From Burkholderiaceae bacterium (GTDB taxonomy: Bacteria > Pseudomonadota > Gammaproteobacteria > Burkholderiales > Burkholderiaceae_B), in the NCBI GenBank assembly GCA_023653055.1, contig JAMNXR010000005.1, positions 1-64,000 on the forward strand: DNA of 64,000 nucleotides. The letters are read 5' to 3'. Below the pieces are notes generated by a model. It was not told the origin of the DNA. It saw only the letters and a list, made by a program, of their open reading frames with translations, and did not search any database. A program made the translations under genes and the position numbers. Shown in pieces: positions 1-7,907 of this stretch. Numbering within the stretch: position 1 is the stretch's first letter; each line of letters starts with the position of its first letter.

Positions 1-97
1 GGACACCATACTTGGCAGCAAGCGCTTTGCAACCTCCGCCATCCGCTAAGTAGTCTTGAACTACTGATCTTTTAAATTCCTCGTCGTACTTCGTCAT
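1..97 (-). CDS. IS3-family transposase OrfA, N-terminal fragment
   Basis: The first 32 codons of a leftward frame start at the ATG complement at 95-97. The peptide begins MTKYDEEFKRSVVQDYL and runs on to ALAAKYGV. This is the start of the Tnp_1-type helix-turn-helix of IS3/IS911 OrfA, which binds the element's ends. Only the N-terminus lies in the window, so whether the transposase is intact and whether it uses the usual OrfA/OrfB frameshift is unknown. The start sits just inside a stem-loop, which may limit expression from outside transcription. Confidence 0.75.
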   Translation of the reverse strand, partial: MTKYDEEFKRSVVQDYLADGGGCKALAAKYGV

Positions 98-104
98 GAA
101 AAAC

Positions 105-140
105 ACCCCAAGAGTTGGATGAGTGTCCAACTTTTGGGGT
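105..140. other. Stem-loop between IS end and transposase start
   Basis: ACCCCAAGAGTTGGA (105-119) pairs with TCCAACTTTTGGGGT (126-140) around a 6-base loop, with 14 of 15 positions complementary. The right arm is part of the IS terminal repeat. Transcripts entering from outside would fold the hairpin just before the orfA start, whereas a transcript starting inside the element would contain only part of it. This is a recognised way for insertion sequences to avoid activation by neighbouring promoters; its use here is inferred. Confidence 0.6.
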
Positions 141-187
141 GCAGTTCATGGTGTCTCCTTTTTACGTGCGCTTATTACGCTTGGCCG

Positions 188-1384
188 TTAGACCACGCCT
201 TGTTCCTGAAACTTGGCGATTTCATCGGCCGAGTAACCAACCTCTGACAAAACCTCTTGGGTATGCTCACCCCATTGAGGTGCAGTGGTCACGACATCGG
301 CAGGAGTCCGGCTCAAGGTTGCAGGCTGGGTAATAAAGCCTTTTTCATTCCCTGCTTTGTCTTTGACCATCTTCGAAATGTTCGCTTGCTTGACGTGTTT
401 GTCTGCAAACATCTGCGGCACGTTATAAACGGGACCTGCAGGCACGCCTGCATCGTTGAGTGCTTCAACCCAATATTCGACAGTATTGGTGCGGAACACT
501 TCATTCAGAATTTTGTTGCAACGCACACGGTTGACGGTACGTGATTTTTCGTTGGCAAAGTCTGGGTCGGCAATCCACTCGGGATGCTGAACGAGTTCAC
601 ACAAACGTACCCAGTTGCCTTGGCCAGAAGCGCCAAGGTTAAAGGCACCGTCGCTGGCCTCGAACAAGCCCATTGGCGTGGAGGTGGGGTGATCGTTGCC
701 CGCTTGGCCTGCGACATCGCCCTCGTTGAGGTAACGCGCGGCCTGGAAGTCCATCATCGCGATTTGTGCATGCAACAGTGAAGCATGGACCCATTGGCCT
801 TTGCCAGAGCGCTCGCGCTCCAGCAACGCCGTCAGGATGCCGATGCCGGCGTAAAGGCCCGCACTCATATCTGCTACCGCAAGGCCTGCACGCACGGGGC
901 CTTGGCCCGGAATACCCGTGACGGACATCAGACCACCCATGCCTTGCATGATCTGGTCAAAGCCTGGGCGTGAAGCGTAGGGGCCCTCTTGTCCAAAGCC
1001 AGAAATACTGGCCAGGATGATGCGAGGATTGACCTTAGCCAATGACTCATAATCGATGCCGAGTTTCTTTTTGATATCTGGGCGCCAGTTTTCGACCACG
1101 ACATCGGCCGTTTTGACCAGGCGCATCATGATGTCGAGCGCACCGGGTTTTTTCAAATTGAGGGTCATCGCCCGCTTGTTGCGGTTGAGATTTTGAAAGT
1201 CTCCGCCTTCACGATTGCCCGCAAACATCCCTTCGTTAGGATCAACGCCTTTTGGAGGCTCGATCCGGATCACGTCAGCGCCAAAGTCTGCGAGTAGGCG
1301 CACACAGTTTGGACCCGCACGAACGCGAGACATATCAAGTACACGAAGATTGGAGAGTGCGGAAGAAGCCTGGATTTTAGACAT
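188..1384 (-). CDS. CaiB/BaiF family (class III) CoA-transferase
   Basis: A class III CoA-transferase, which moves CoA between carboxylic acids through an aspartyl-CoA intermediate in the cytoplasm. At 398 residues it has the normal family length. Visible family blocks are NRNKRAMTLNLK (67-78), VVENWRP (96-102), SGFGQEGPYASRPGFD (128-143) and ADMSAG (171-176), where Asp172 fits the catalytic aspartate. The gene is divergent from a crotonase-like gene across about 120 bases, a common pairing in acyl-CoA catabolism. Substrates cannot be read from sequence; formyl-CoA, succinyl-CoA and mesaconyl-type transferases all share this fold. The ATG start has no strong Shine-Dalgarno. Confidence 0.88.
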   Translation of the reverse strand: MSKIQASSALSNLRVLDMSRVRAGPNCVRLLADFGADVIRIEPPKGVDPNEGMFAGNREGGDFQNLNRNKRAMTLNLKKPGALDIMMRLVKTADVVVENWRPDIKKKLGIDYESLAKVNPRIILASISGFGQEGPYASRPGFDQIMQGMGGLMSVTGIPGQGPVRAGLAVADMSAGLYAGIGILTALLERERSGKGQWVHASLLHAQIAMMDFQAARYLNEGDVAGQAGNDHPTSTPMGLFEASDGAFNLGASGQGNWVRLCELVQHPEWIADPDFANEKSRTVNRVRCNKILNEVFRTNTVEYWVEALNDAGVPAGPVYNVPQMFADKHVKQANISKMVKDKAGNEKGFITQPATLSRTPADVVTTAPQWGEHTQEVLSEVGYSADEIAKFQEQGVV

Positions 1385-1503
1385 AGGTTTTTATCAGTGT
1401 TGAATATTGGACTGTCTGTTTTATATGTTGCTTTGAGAATTATTGCAAGAGATACTAGGGGGCTTAAAATGATAAAAGACAACGATTACTACAAAGGATT
1501 TTC

Positions 1504-2286
1504 ATGGCTGAGTTATTGATCACCAAAAATGCAGCGGTTGGCACGATTACGATCTCCAATCCCAATAAGATGAATGCAATGTCAGTGCAGATGTGGATGG
1601 ATCTTCCAAAAGCCATTCGCGCTTTTGATGCAGATCCCGAGGTGCGTGTCATCGTGATTACGGGTCAGGGTGAAAAAGCTTTTGTGTCGGGTGCGGATAT
1701 TTCTCAGTTCGACACCTTGCGCAGTTCGCCGCAGACACAAAAAGATTACGAAGACGCCGTAGCGGACTCGATGATTGCACCGCTTGAATGTTCCAAGCCT
1801 ATCATCGCGAAAATTCGCGGTTTTTGTTTTGGTGGAGGCTTGGGTTTAGCCGCGGCCTGTGACATCCGGATTTGTTCTGACAACTCGAGTTTCAGGATGC
1901 CTGCGGCGCGCTTGGGTCTTGGTTATGGACACACAGGGATCAAGCGGTTTACTGACGTGATTGGTTTGGCCAATGCCACAGACATCTTTGTGACAGCGCG
2001 TCGCTTTGATGCGGCCGATGCGTTGCGGATGGGTTTTGTGTCACGCGTGTGTTCTGTTGAGGAAATTGACGCAGTGGTCGAGCAGTACACACAGGCGATC
2101 TCCGACAATGCACCACTCACCGTGGCAGCCAGCAAGTTCATCGTCCGTACAGTGTGCGCACATCCCGGCGAACAGGATATTCCTCGTGCGGAGGAAATGG
2201 TCAAAATCTGTTTTGCCAGCGAGGACTTTAAAGAAGGACGCGCCGCTTTTATGGAAAAGCGACCCGCCCAATTTAAAGGTCGTTGA
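1504..2286 (+). CDS. Enoyl-CoA hydratase/isomerase (crotonase) family protein
   Basis: A 260-residue crotonase-fold protein acting on an acyl-CoA. The oxyanion-hole segments are present: SGAD (62-65) and CFGGG (108-112). The two glutamates used by classical enoyl-CoA hydratases are not: the first site reads GGGLGLAAACD (110-120), with Gly114 where hydratase has Glu, and the second reads RMPAARLGLG (131-140), with Ala134 after Pro. It may therefore catalyse isomerisation, decarboxylation or hydrolysis rather than hydration. AAAGGA lies about ten bases before the ATG. It is transcribed away from the CoA-transferase gene, and the two may share a substrate. Confidence 0.85.
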   Translation: MAELLITKNAAVGTITISNPNKMNAMSVQMWMDLPKAIRAFDADPEVRVIVITGQGEKAFVSGADISQFDTLRSSPQTQKDYEDAVADSMIAPLECSKPIIAKIRGFCFGGGLGLAAACDIRICSDNSSFRMPAARLGLGYGHTGIKRFTDVIGLANATDIFVTARRFDAADALRMGFVSRVCSVEEIDAVVEQYTQAISDNAPLTVAASKFIVRTVCAHPGEQDIPRAEEMVKICFASEDFKEGRAAFMEKRPAQFKGR

Positions 2287-2294
2287 TCAGACAG

Positions 2295-2314
2295 CGGCTG
2301 TTGAGAGACAGCCG
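2295..2314. terminator. Weak hairpin between convergent genes
   Basis: CGGCTGT (2295-2301) pairs with ACAGCCG (2308-2314) around a 6-base loop, between the crotonase gene and the oppositely directed cupin gene. The stem is short and only a poor T-run follows, so termination here is a guess from position. Confidence 0.3.
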
Positions 2315-2318
2315 AGGT

Positions 2319-3107
2319 TTATGCAAGTTCTCTTTTCGGGAACTGCATCAACATCATCGCAACACCATCTGCGCTCGCGCGGATGGTGGGTGCAGGCTCA
2401 GCGGGCGCGACAAAAACCAGCGAACGTTCTGTGGCAGCTTGTCCATTGATCTGACACTGCCCCCGCATGACGAGCCAGTACTGTCCCCGGCCCTCTGCTG
2501 GTGAAGGCCCTGCAATGGCAGCCTCGCCCGTTGTCTGGAATAGCGTACACACCAAACCGTCCTCTTCTTGGGGCACGATAGCCTGTGTCAGCACACCCTG
2601 GATATGGGTTGGACCGTCCGCATCCCCAATCATCGGAGGAATCGCGCCGAGGCCGTGACGATAGGACTTTGTGCGACCTTTGAGTGCCTCGCGATGCTCT
2701 GGCATCCAGCGTGCACCAGGATCCCAGCCGTTGCGCAGGGTGAGGTACTCCACACCTGTACTGTCGGCATGAATGGGGGCATAAGGTGTAAAGGCCATGG
2801 CATAGTGCACCGTCAGACCCTCGATGGGTTTGATGCCAAACTTGCCTTCACCGGACATAAAGACTTGAAACTGGTCTGCTTGATGATAGTGACCAGGAAT
2901 CATGCTGTTGGCGCCTTGCTCAACTAAAAAGGCAATCGGTTCAAGCGGGGGCGGAAACGCCTCGGGTGTGCGTGCGGGCAAGCCTTTTGCACGACGCTCC
3001 ACAGAGTTGATCCCCACGTAGGACGAGATCCAGGTGTCTGTGCCATTGGGCAAACGATAATGATGCCGTTCGTTGCGCGCGTCTTCTTTTGTGACAACAG
3101 TCGTCAT
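2319..3107 (-). CDS. Cupin-domain protein of unknown function
   Basis: A 262-residue soluble protein with a cupin metal site: PGHYHQADQFQVFMSGEG (71-88) gives His73 and His75, and PIHAD supplies a possible further ligand, His113. The C-terminal half continues with beta-rich sequence and may be a second, degenerate cupin barrel. GGAGA stands upstream of the ATG. It is followed at 24 bases by a hotdog thioesterase gene upstream on the same strand, and then an MFS transporter, suggesting one unit. I cannot name the reaction; cupins include dioxygenases, isomerases and sensors. Confidence 0.7.
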   Translation of the reverse strand: MTTVVTKEDARNERHHYRLPNGTDTWISSYVGINSVERRAKGLPARTPEAFPPPLEPIAFLVEQGANSMIPGHYHQADQFQVFMSGEGKFGIKPIEGLTVHYAMAFTPYAPIHADSTGVEYLTLRNGWDPGARWMPEHREALKGRTKSYRHGLGAIPPMIGDADGPTHIQGVLTQAIVPQEEDGLVCTLFQTTGEAAIAGPSPAEGRGQYWLVMRGQCQINGQAATERSLVFVAPAEPAPTIRASADGVAMMLMQFPKRELA

Positions 3108-3131
3108 GTCTGAAAGGTCTCCAACAATGAA

Positions 3132-3581
3132 TTAAAAGGTTTGGGCCGCGAGGCGAAAGTTTTCAGGAACAGCAACGGGGCGTTGCGTTGCACGATTGAC
3201 GCAGACGTGTACAAACTGACCTTGTGCAGCCGCCTCGTCTGATTCGTCATTAAATACCGCAACCTCATAGGCGATCGAGCTGCGTCCCATGCGACCGATC
3301 CGCACGCCAACTTGAATCACGCCAGGGGACGAGATTTGACGAAAATACCGACACTCTGAGGCCACAACAAGCGTTTGATACTCACCGGCTAACACGGAGC
3401 GCATGTTGACATGCAATAAAAATCCATCGACCGCGGTGTCAAAAAATGAATAGTAGTGGGCATTATTGATATGCCCATAAGAGTCGTTATCCGCCCAGCG
3501 CAAGGTAATCATTTCAAAAAATTTGAAATCGCTTTTTGAAAGTGGGCCTGCGCGTGGTGTTTCTGCAGTCTGTTCGTTCAT
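3132..3581 (-). CDS. Acyl-CoA thioesterase, 4-hydroxybenzoyl-CoA thioesterase (YbgC-like) family
   Basis: A 149-residue single-hotdog-fold thioesterase that hydrolyses acyl-CoA to free acid and CoA. The hallmark RWADNDSYGHINNAHYYSF (28-46) holds the conserved Asp region (Asp31/Asp33) and the GHINNA turn that binds the thioester. Length matches the family. It sits between an MFS transporter and a cupin protein on the same strand, so it could release CoA from the acid handled by the nearby CoA-transferase and crotonase. That link is inferred from position only. Confidence 0.85.
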   Translation of the reverse strand: MNEQTAETPRAGPLSKSDFKFFEMITLRWADNDSYGHINNAHYYSFFDTAVDGFLLHVNMRSVLAGEYQTLVVASECRYFRQISSPGVIQVGVRIGRMGRSSIAYEVAVFNDESDEAAAQGQFVHVCVNRATQRPVAVPENFRLAAQTF

Positions 3582-3603
3582 CGCAATGATCTAAGGGGTT
3601 GAA

Positions 3604-4812
3604 TTAAGTGGGACGGTACTTTGTAGAAATCATGCACAAGGCCACAAAGACGCTCAAGCCCAAGCTCCATGATAGCCATAGGACGTTTGATCCCCAATCT
3701 GTCAGCGCCAACCCAAATAAAAAGGGTGCAGCAGCTTGCGCAAATTTTGACGGCATCATGAGCCAGCCTTGTCGCTGTCCATACCCCTTTGTACCAAAAA
3801 TCGCGAGTGGCAAGGTACCGCGGGCAATGATCAGGATTCCGTTACCAATTCCGTGCAAAATGACAAAAGCCAGTGCAAAAGGAGCGCCAAAGACTAATAA
3901 CAGCGCACCACCAATCGGGTGGGTCAGTGCGGCAAGACGGGTGCTCACGAGTGGATGCCAACGTCGCATAAAAAAGAAATCAATCAACCTGCCCAAGACT
4001 TGAGAGGGACCGACCAAGGCGCCAATCGTAAAGGCCACGGCAAGCGGCACCCCCATACCCTCAAGCATACGCGGCATGTGGATCATCAGCCCCATACCTA
4101 CGAAAGAGTTGGCGGCAAAGACAAAAGCCAGCAGGAAAGCGGTGTATTTGCTCGGGATGGGTGCCGGATCTGTGATGGGGGGTGAACTTGAAGAGGCTGA
4201 GGCTGAGGGCAAGGGGGTATTTGAGACGGCAGTGGTCACAGCACTCGTGCTCAGCGGGCTAGGCAGTAGGGCGTTGAGGGGCAGGCCGACCAATATGTGG
4301 ACGCAGGCCCAAAACCAGCACACCCCGTTCCAGCCAAATTTGCTTTCCACATAGACGGAAACGGTCCACGCCACCAAACTCGCGAAGCCCGCAATCAGTG
4401 TGACACCGGTAATCGGGTTACGCGAATTCTTGCCAAAGAGGCGCACAATGGCTGAGAAAGCTACTTCGAATAGGCCTGCTGCCATGCCCAGTCCCAAGAT
4501 GGCATAGCCAAAGAGCACGCTCCACATGCCCTCGGAAAAGCCAAGGCAGGTCAGTCCCAGGGCGAAGATCAGGTTGGAGGACATTAAAACAGGTCGTCCA
4601 CCAAAGCGATCGACCATTTTTCCTACAAACGGTCCCGCAAGAGCCGACACGCCTAGGGCGATAGAAAAGCCAGCAAATAATATGGCGGGCGACAGTGCAA
4701 GCTCCCTGCTGGCGGGGATGGCAATGACGGCGGGGAGATAGTGCGCGCCGGCGCTAGCAATCACTTGACCCGCGCCAGTGACGCTGACGGCGCGATAGAT
4801 ACGAGAGGACAT
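3604..4812 (-). CDS. Major facilitator superfamily transporter
   Basis: A 402-residue inner-membrane carrier with about twelve hydrophobic segments in two halves. The signature loop between helices 2 and 3 is visible as GKMVDRFGGR (64-73). The central cytoplasmic loop (about 184-222) is rich in Ser, Pro and Thr and of low complexity. It is the first gene of a leftward unit with the thioesterase and cupin genes, and is divergent from the M20 peptidase gene over a promoter region with two palindromes. The substrate is unknown; organic acid uptake would fit its neighbours. Confidence 0.85.
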   Translation of the reverse strand: MSSRIYRAVSVTGAGQVIASAGAHYLPAVIAIPASRELALSPAILFAGFSIALGVSALAGPFVGKMVDRFGGRPVLMSSNLIFALGLTCLGFSEGMWSVLFGYAILGLGMAAGLFEVAFSAIVRLFGKNSRNPITGVTLIAGFASLVAWTVSVYVESKFGWNGVCWFWACVHILVGLPLNALLPSPLSTSAVTTAVSNTPLPSASASSSSPPITDPAPIPSKYTAFLLAFVFAANSFVGMGLMIHMPRMLEGMGVPLAVAFTIGALVGPSQVLGRLIDFFFMRRWHPLVSTRLAALTHPIGGALLLVFGAPFALAFVILHGIGNGILIIARGTLPLAIFGTKGYGQRQGWLMMPSKFAQAAAPFLFGLALTDWGSNVLWLSWSLGLSVFVALCMISTKYRPT

Positions 4813-4873
4813 GCGTGGGTCTTGTCTGTCTAAGGGTTATTTTTTCCTTATTATCCACGTTAAATGACTCGAA

Positions 4874-4897
4874 ACAACCTCCTCAAGTCGAGGTTGT
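4874..4897. promoter_or_regulatory. Inverted repeat, candidate operator in divergent promoter
   Basis: ACAACCTC (4874-4881) and GAGGTTGT (4890-4897) form perfect 8-base arms around an 8-base spacer. It lies in the 139-base region between the divergent MFS and M20 peptidase genes. It is symmetrical enough for a dimeric regulator. No regulator gene is adjacent. A second palindrome lies 12 bases further right. Confidence 0.5.
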
Positions 4898-4909
4898 GCG
4901 ATTCAGTGC

Positions 4910-4924
4910 CAAGCTTTAAGCTTG
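4910..4924. promoter_or_regulatory. Short palindrome upstream of M20 peptidase
   Basis: CAAGCTT-T-AAGCTTG is a perfect 15-base palindrome about 28 bases before the chosen ATG of the M20 gene. It could be part of the same operator region as the inverted repeat at 4874-4897. It is AT-balanced and short, so chance is not excluded. Confidence 0.4.
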
Positions 4925-4951
4925 TGCAACACTTTTTCCTGTGAGCCCACC

Positions 4952-6349
4952 ATGAGTCGTCAGCAAGCCATTGATTTAGCCACCGCCTTTTTTGATGAGG
5001 GTCAATTTCAAACGACGCTTGAGCGCCGGGTCGCGATTCCGACTGAAAGTCAGGAGCCCGGAAAAATTCCCGTCCTGACTGCCTATCTCACCGAAGAAAT
5101 CTCACCGCTGCTGGTCAAGCTTGGTTTTGACTGCAAAATCGTACCGAACCCGATCGAGGGGGGCGCCCCATTCCTGGTGGCGAGTCGCACAGAGCCTGAA
5201 GCAAACTTCACAGTTTTGACCTATGGTCATGGCGATGTCGTACGTGGTTATGCCCCACAATGGCTCGAGGGACTGTCGCCGTGGAATTTGAGTATTCGTG
5301 GCGATCGTTGGTATGGCCGCGGCACAGCCGATAACAAAGGACAGCACACGATCAACCTCGCAGCACTCGAGCAAGTCATCACGGCCCGTCAAGGCAAGCT
5401 GGGCTACAACGTGACGTTTTTGATCGAAATGGGTGAGGAAATGGGATCACCTGGTTTGCGTGAGATGTGCACCTTGCATAGTGATTTGCTCAAAGCCGAT
5501 TTATTTCTCGCCTCTGATGGTCCGCGTGTCTCTTCATCGCGCCCAACACTGTTCTTGGGTTCGAGGGGTGCCTTTAATTTTGAATTGCGCTTGAATGTGC
5601 GTCAGGGCGGCCACCACTCCGGCAACTGGGGCGGTTTGCTCAAAAATCCCGGTATCCGCCTCGCCCACGCGATTGCCTCGATCGTTGATCCTAAGGGACG
5701 GATTTTGGTGCCTAAATTATTGCCAAGTTCGTTGCCTGACAATGTACGTCGCGCCTTAGCCAGCATTCAGGTGGGCGGAGGTCCGAACGATCCCGAGATC
5801 GATACGGACTGGGCTGAGCCCGGCTTGACCCCCACTGAGCGCGTGTTTGCCTGGAATACGTTTGAAACCTTGGCGTTTAAAACGGGCAATCCCGATGCCC
5901 CAGTCAACGCGATCCCTGGCTATGCGATTGCATACTGTCAGCTGCGATATGTCGTCGGCAGTGATAATCAAAATTTCCTCAAGCATATCCGCGACCACTT
6001 GGATGCGCATGGCTTTACGGATGTTGAGGCGTTGCCTAGTCGTGGAGAGGCCGCCGAGGCGACGCGACTCGATCCCGATAACGCATGGGTCAAAATGGCG
6101 GCCACCTCTATTACGCAGACAACAGGTAAAGAAGTCGATGTCTTGCCAAACTTAGGCGGCACCTTGCCCAATGATGCGTTTTCTAAAATTCTGGGTCTCC
6201 CAACAGTATGGGTGCCGCATTCTTATGCGGCTTGTTCGCAGCATGCGCCAAACGAACATATGCTGGGATCCGTCGCCCGCGAGTCGCTGCAATTGATGGC
6301 GGGTTTGTTTTGGGATCTGGGTGACAAAGGCGCCAAGATCGCAGCGTGA
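4952..6349 (+). CDS. M20 family metallopeptidase
   Basis: A 465-residue zinc-dependent hydrolase of the M20 family (carboxypeptidase, dipeptidase or N-acyl-amino-acid amidase). Numbered from the chosen ATG: His93 in GHGDVV, Asp127 in GTADNKGQ bridging the two metals, the general-base pair Glu162/163 in EMGEEMG, a dimerisation domain with HHSGNWGG, and a final His in the C-terminal PNEH. A TTG ten codons upstream is in frame but adds no family sequence and falls in a palindrome, so the ATG at 4952 is preferred. It is followed by an N-acyl-D-amino-acid deacylase-like gene, so the pair probably works on acylated or peptide-like substrates. Confidence 0.88.
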   Translation: MSRQQAIDLATAFFDEGQFQTTLERRVAIPTESQEPGKIPVLTAYLTEEISPLLVKLGFDCKIVPNPIEGGAPFLVASRTEPEANFTVLTYGHGDVVRGYAPQWLEGLSPWNLSIRGDRWYGRGTADNKGQHTINLAALEQVITARQGKLGYNVTFLIEMGEEMGSPGLREMCTLHSDLLKADLFLASDGPRVSSSRPTLFLGSRGAFNFELRLNVRQGGHHSGNWGGLLKNPGIRLAHAIASIVDPKGRILVPKLLPSSLPDNVRRALASIQVGGGPNDPEIDTDWAEPGLTPTERVFAWNTFETLAFKTGNPDAPVNAIPGYAIAYCQLRYVVGSDNQNFLKHIRDHLDAHGFTDVEALPSRGEAAEATRLDPDNAWVKMAATSITQTTGKEVDVLPNLGGTLPNDAFSKILGLPTVWVPHSYAACSQHAPNEHMLGSVARESLQLMAGLFWDLGDKGAKIAA

Positions 6350-6400
6350 GAGATCATCGCAATCGCACCGCAGGTTTCAATCTATCTGGAGTTGTAAAAG

Positions 6401-7861
6401 ATGAGCACACAATTTGATTTGTTGATTAAAAATGCAACAGTGATCGATGGCACCGGTGCGGACCGCTTCACAAGCGATATCGGGATTAACGGCGATCGTA
6501 TTGCAAAAATCGGTGACCTTGCAGGCTGCACGGGCAAGCAGGAAATCGACTTAAAGGGTCAGGTTGCGGCGCCCGGTTTCATTGATGCGCATACGCACGA
6601 TGATCGGATGATGCTCTCGAGTCCTGAAATGACGCCAAAGGTCAGCCAAGGTGTCACCACGATCATTGGCGGTAATTGTGGCGTTTCGCTCGCGCCGATG
6701 CCACGTCCCATTCCTGACCCTGTCACGCCTCCACTGAACTTACTGGATGATGTGGGGCATTGGTTTAAATACCGCAGTTTCAAAGAATATTTGGATGCAT
6801 TGCGCGCCGAACCTTCAACAACCAATCGCGCCATGCTGGTGGGGCATACGACCTTGCGCGTCGCAACCATGGATGATTTGGAAAAGCCCGCTACACCTGC
6901 TCAGATTGCGCAGATGCGCGAGTTGGTCGTAGAGGCGATGCAGGCCGGTGCGATTGGTGTGTCAACGGGTTTGTTTTACGAGCCTGCCGTCGCCGCACCC
7001 ACTGAGGAAGTCATCGAAATTTGTCGTCCTTTAAAAGAGTTCAACGGTTTGTATTGCACGCATATGCGCGATGAAGCGGATGGCGTGATGGACTCGCTAG
7101 AAGAGACGTTTCGCATTGGTCGCGAAGTGGATGTGCCGGTCGTCATTTCACACCACAAGGTTATTGGTGCGAAAAACTATGGTCGTTCAGATGAGACGCT
7201 GGCGTTCATCCGTGAGAGTATGGCCAAGCAGCCGATCTGTCTGGATTGTTATCCCTACACAGCGGGCTCCACGGTGCTGTCGATGAGTCGGGCGATTACC
7301 TCTGCGCGCGTGATCGTGACGTGGTCGAAAACCTTGCCTGAATATGCCGGTCAGGATCTGGATAAGATTGCCGAGAAAATGGGGGTCACCCAAGAAGAGG
7401 CGGTTGAGCGTCTGTTGCCTGCCGGCGCGATCTATTTCCGTATGGATGAGGGCGATGTCCAGAAAATCATGCAGTTTGGCCCCACGATGATTGGTTCGGA
7501 TGGTCTGCCACACGATGCCTCGCCGCATCCGCGTTTGTGGTCAACATTTCCCCGGGTGCTCGGCCATTATCGGCGTGGCCTGGGTCTCTTTTCACTTGAG
7601 ACGGCTGTCCACAAAATGACGGGACTCACGGCGGTGAACTTTGGTTTGACGGATCGCGGTGTGCTGAAAGAAGGCGCGTATGCCGACCTGACTTTGTTTA
7701 ACGAAGAAACCGTCGACGAAGTTGCGACCTACGAAAATCCAATCGCCATGGCGCGCGGGATCAATACGGTGATTGTGAATGGTGCAGTTGTTTGGGATCA
7801 GGGAAAGGCCACTGGGGCGCGACCCGGTCGTGTGTTGTCGCGGCCAGCCGCGGCTCACTGA
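6401..7861 (+). CDS. N-acyl-D-amino-acid deacylase-like amidohydrolase
   Basis: A 486-residue metal-dependent amidohydrolase of the D-aminoacylase group. Seen: APGFIDAHTHDD (57-68) with metal ligands His64 and His66, GNCG with Cys93 in the place of the D-aminoacylase metal-bridging cysteine, THMRDEADGV with His221, VVISHHK with His251, and IGSDGLPHDA with Asp367. This set matches D-aminoacylase rather than dihydroorotase or urease. It lies 51 bases after the M20 peptidase gene and 46 bases before an unrecognised gene on the same strand, so an operon is likely. Expected reaction: release of a carboxylic acid from an N-acyl amino acid or similar amide. Confidence 0.85.
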   Translation: MSTQFDLLIKNATVIDGTGADRFTSDIGINGDRIAKIGDLAGCTGKQEIDLKGQVAAPGFIDAHTHDDRMMLSSPEMTPKVSQGVTTIIGGNCGVSLAPMPRPIPDPVTPPLNLLDDVGHWFKYRSFKEYLDALRAEPSTTNRAMLVGHTTLRVATMDDLEKPATPAQIAQMRELVVEAMQAGAIGVSTGLFYEPAVAAPTEEVIEICRPLKEFNGLYCTHMRDEADGVMDSLEETFRIGREVDVPVVISHHKVIGAKNYGRSDETLAFIRESMAKQPICLDCYPYTAGSTVLSMSRAITSARVIVTWSKTLPEYAGQDLDKIAEKMGVTQEEAVERLLPAGAIYFRMDEGDVQKIMQFGPTMIGSDGLPHDASPHPRLWSTFPRVLGHYRRGLGLFSLETAVHKMTGLTAVNFGLTDRGVLKEGAYADLTLFNEETVDEVATYENPIAMARGINTVIVNGAVVWDQGKATGARPGRVLSRPAAAH

Positions 7862-7907
7862 GCCTTCCTCTCCGCTTGATTCATAGACATATCTCAGGAC
7901 GCTACGC

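Larger units (their letters stand above)
1..148 (-). mobile_element. IS3-family insertion sequence, one end (partial)
   Basis: The window opens inside an insertion sequence. A transposase OrfA start is read leftwards from position 97. The outer boundary is taken as position 148, because read inward from there the sequence starts TGAACTGCACCCCAAAAGTT, a TG-starting end as in IS3-family elements. The element continues beyond the window, so the other inverted repeat, OrfB and the target duplication cannot be seen. The assignment to IS3 rests on the OrfA N-terminus and the end sequence. The exact group is not determined. Confidence 0.75.
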
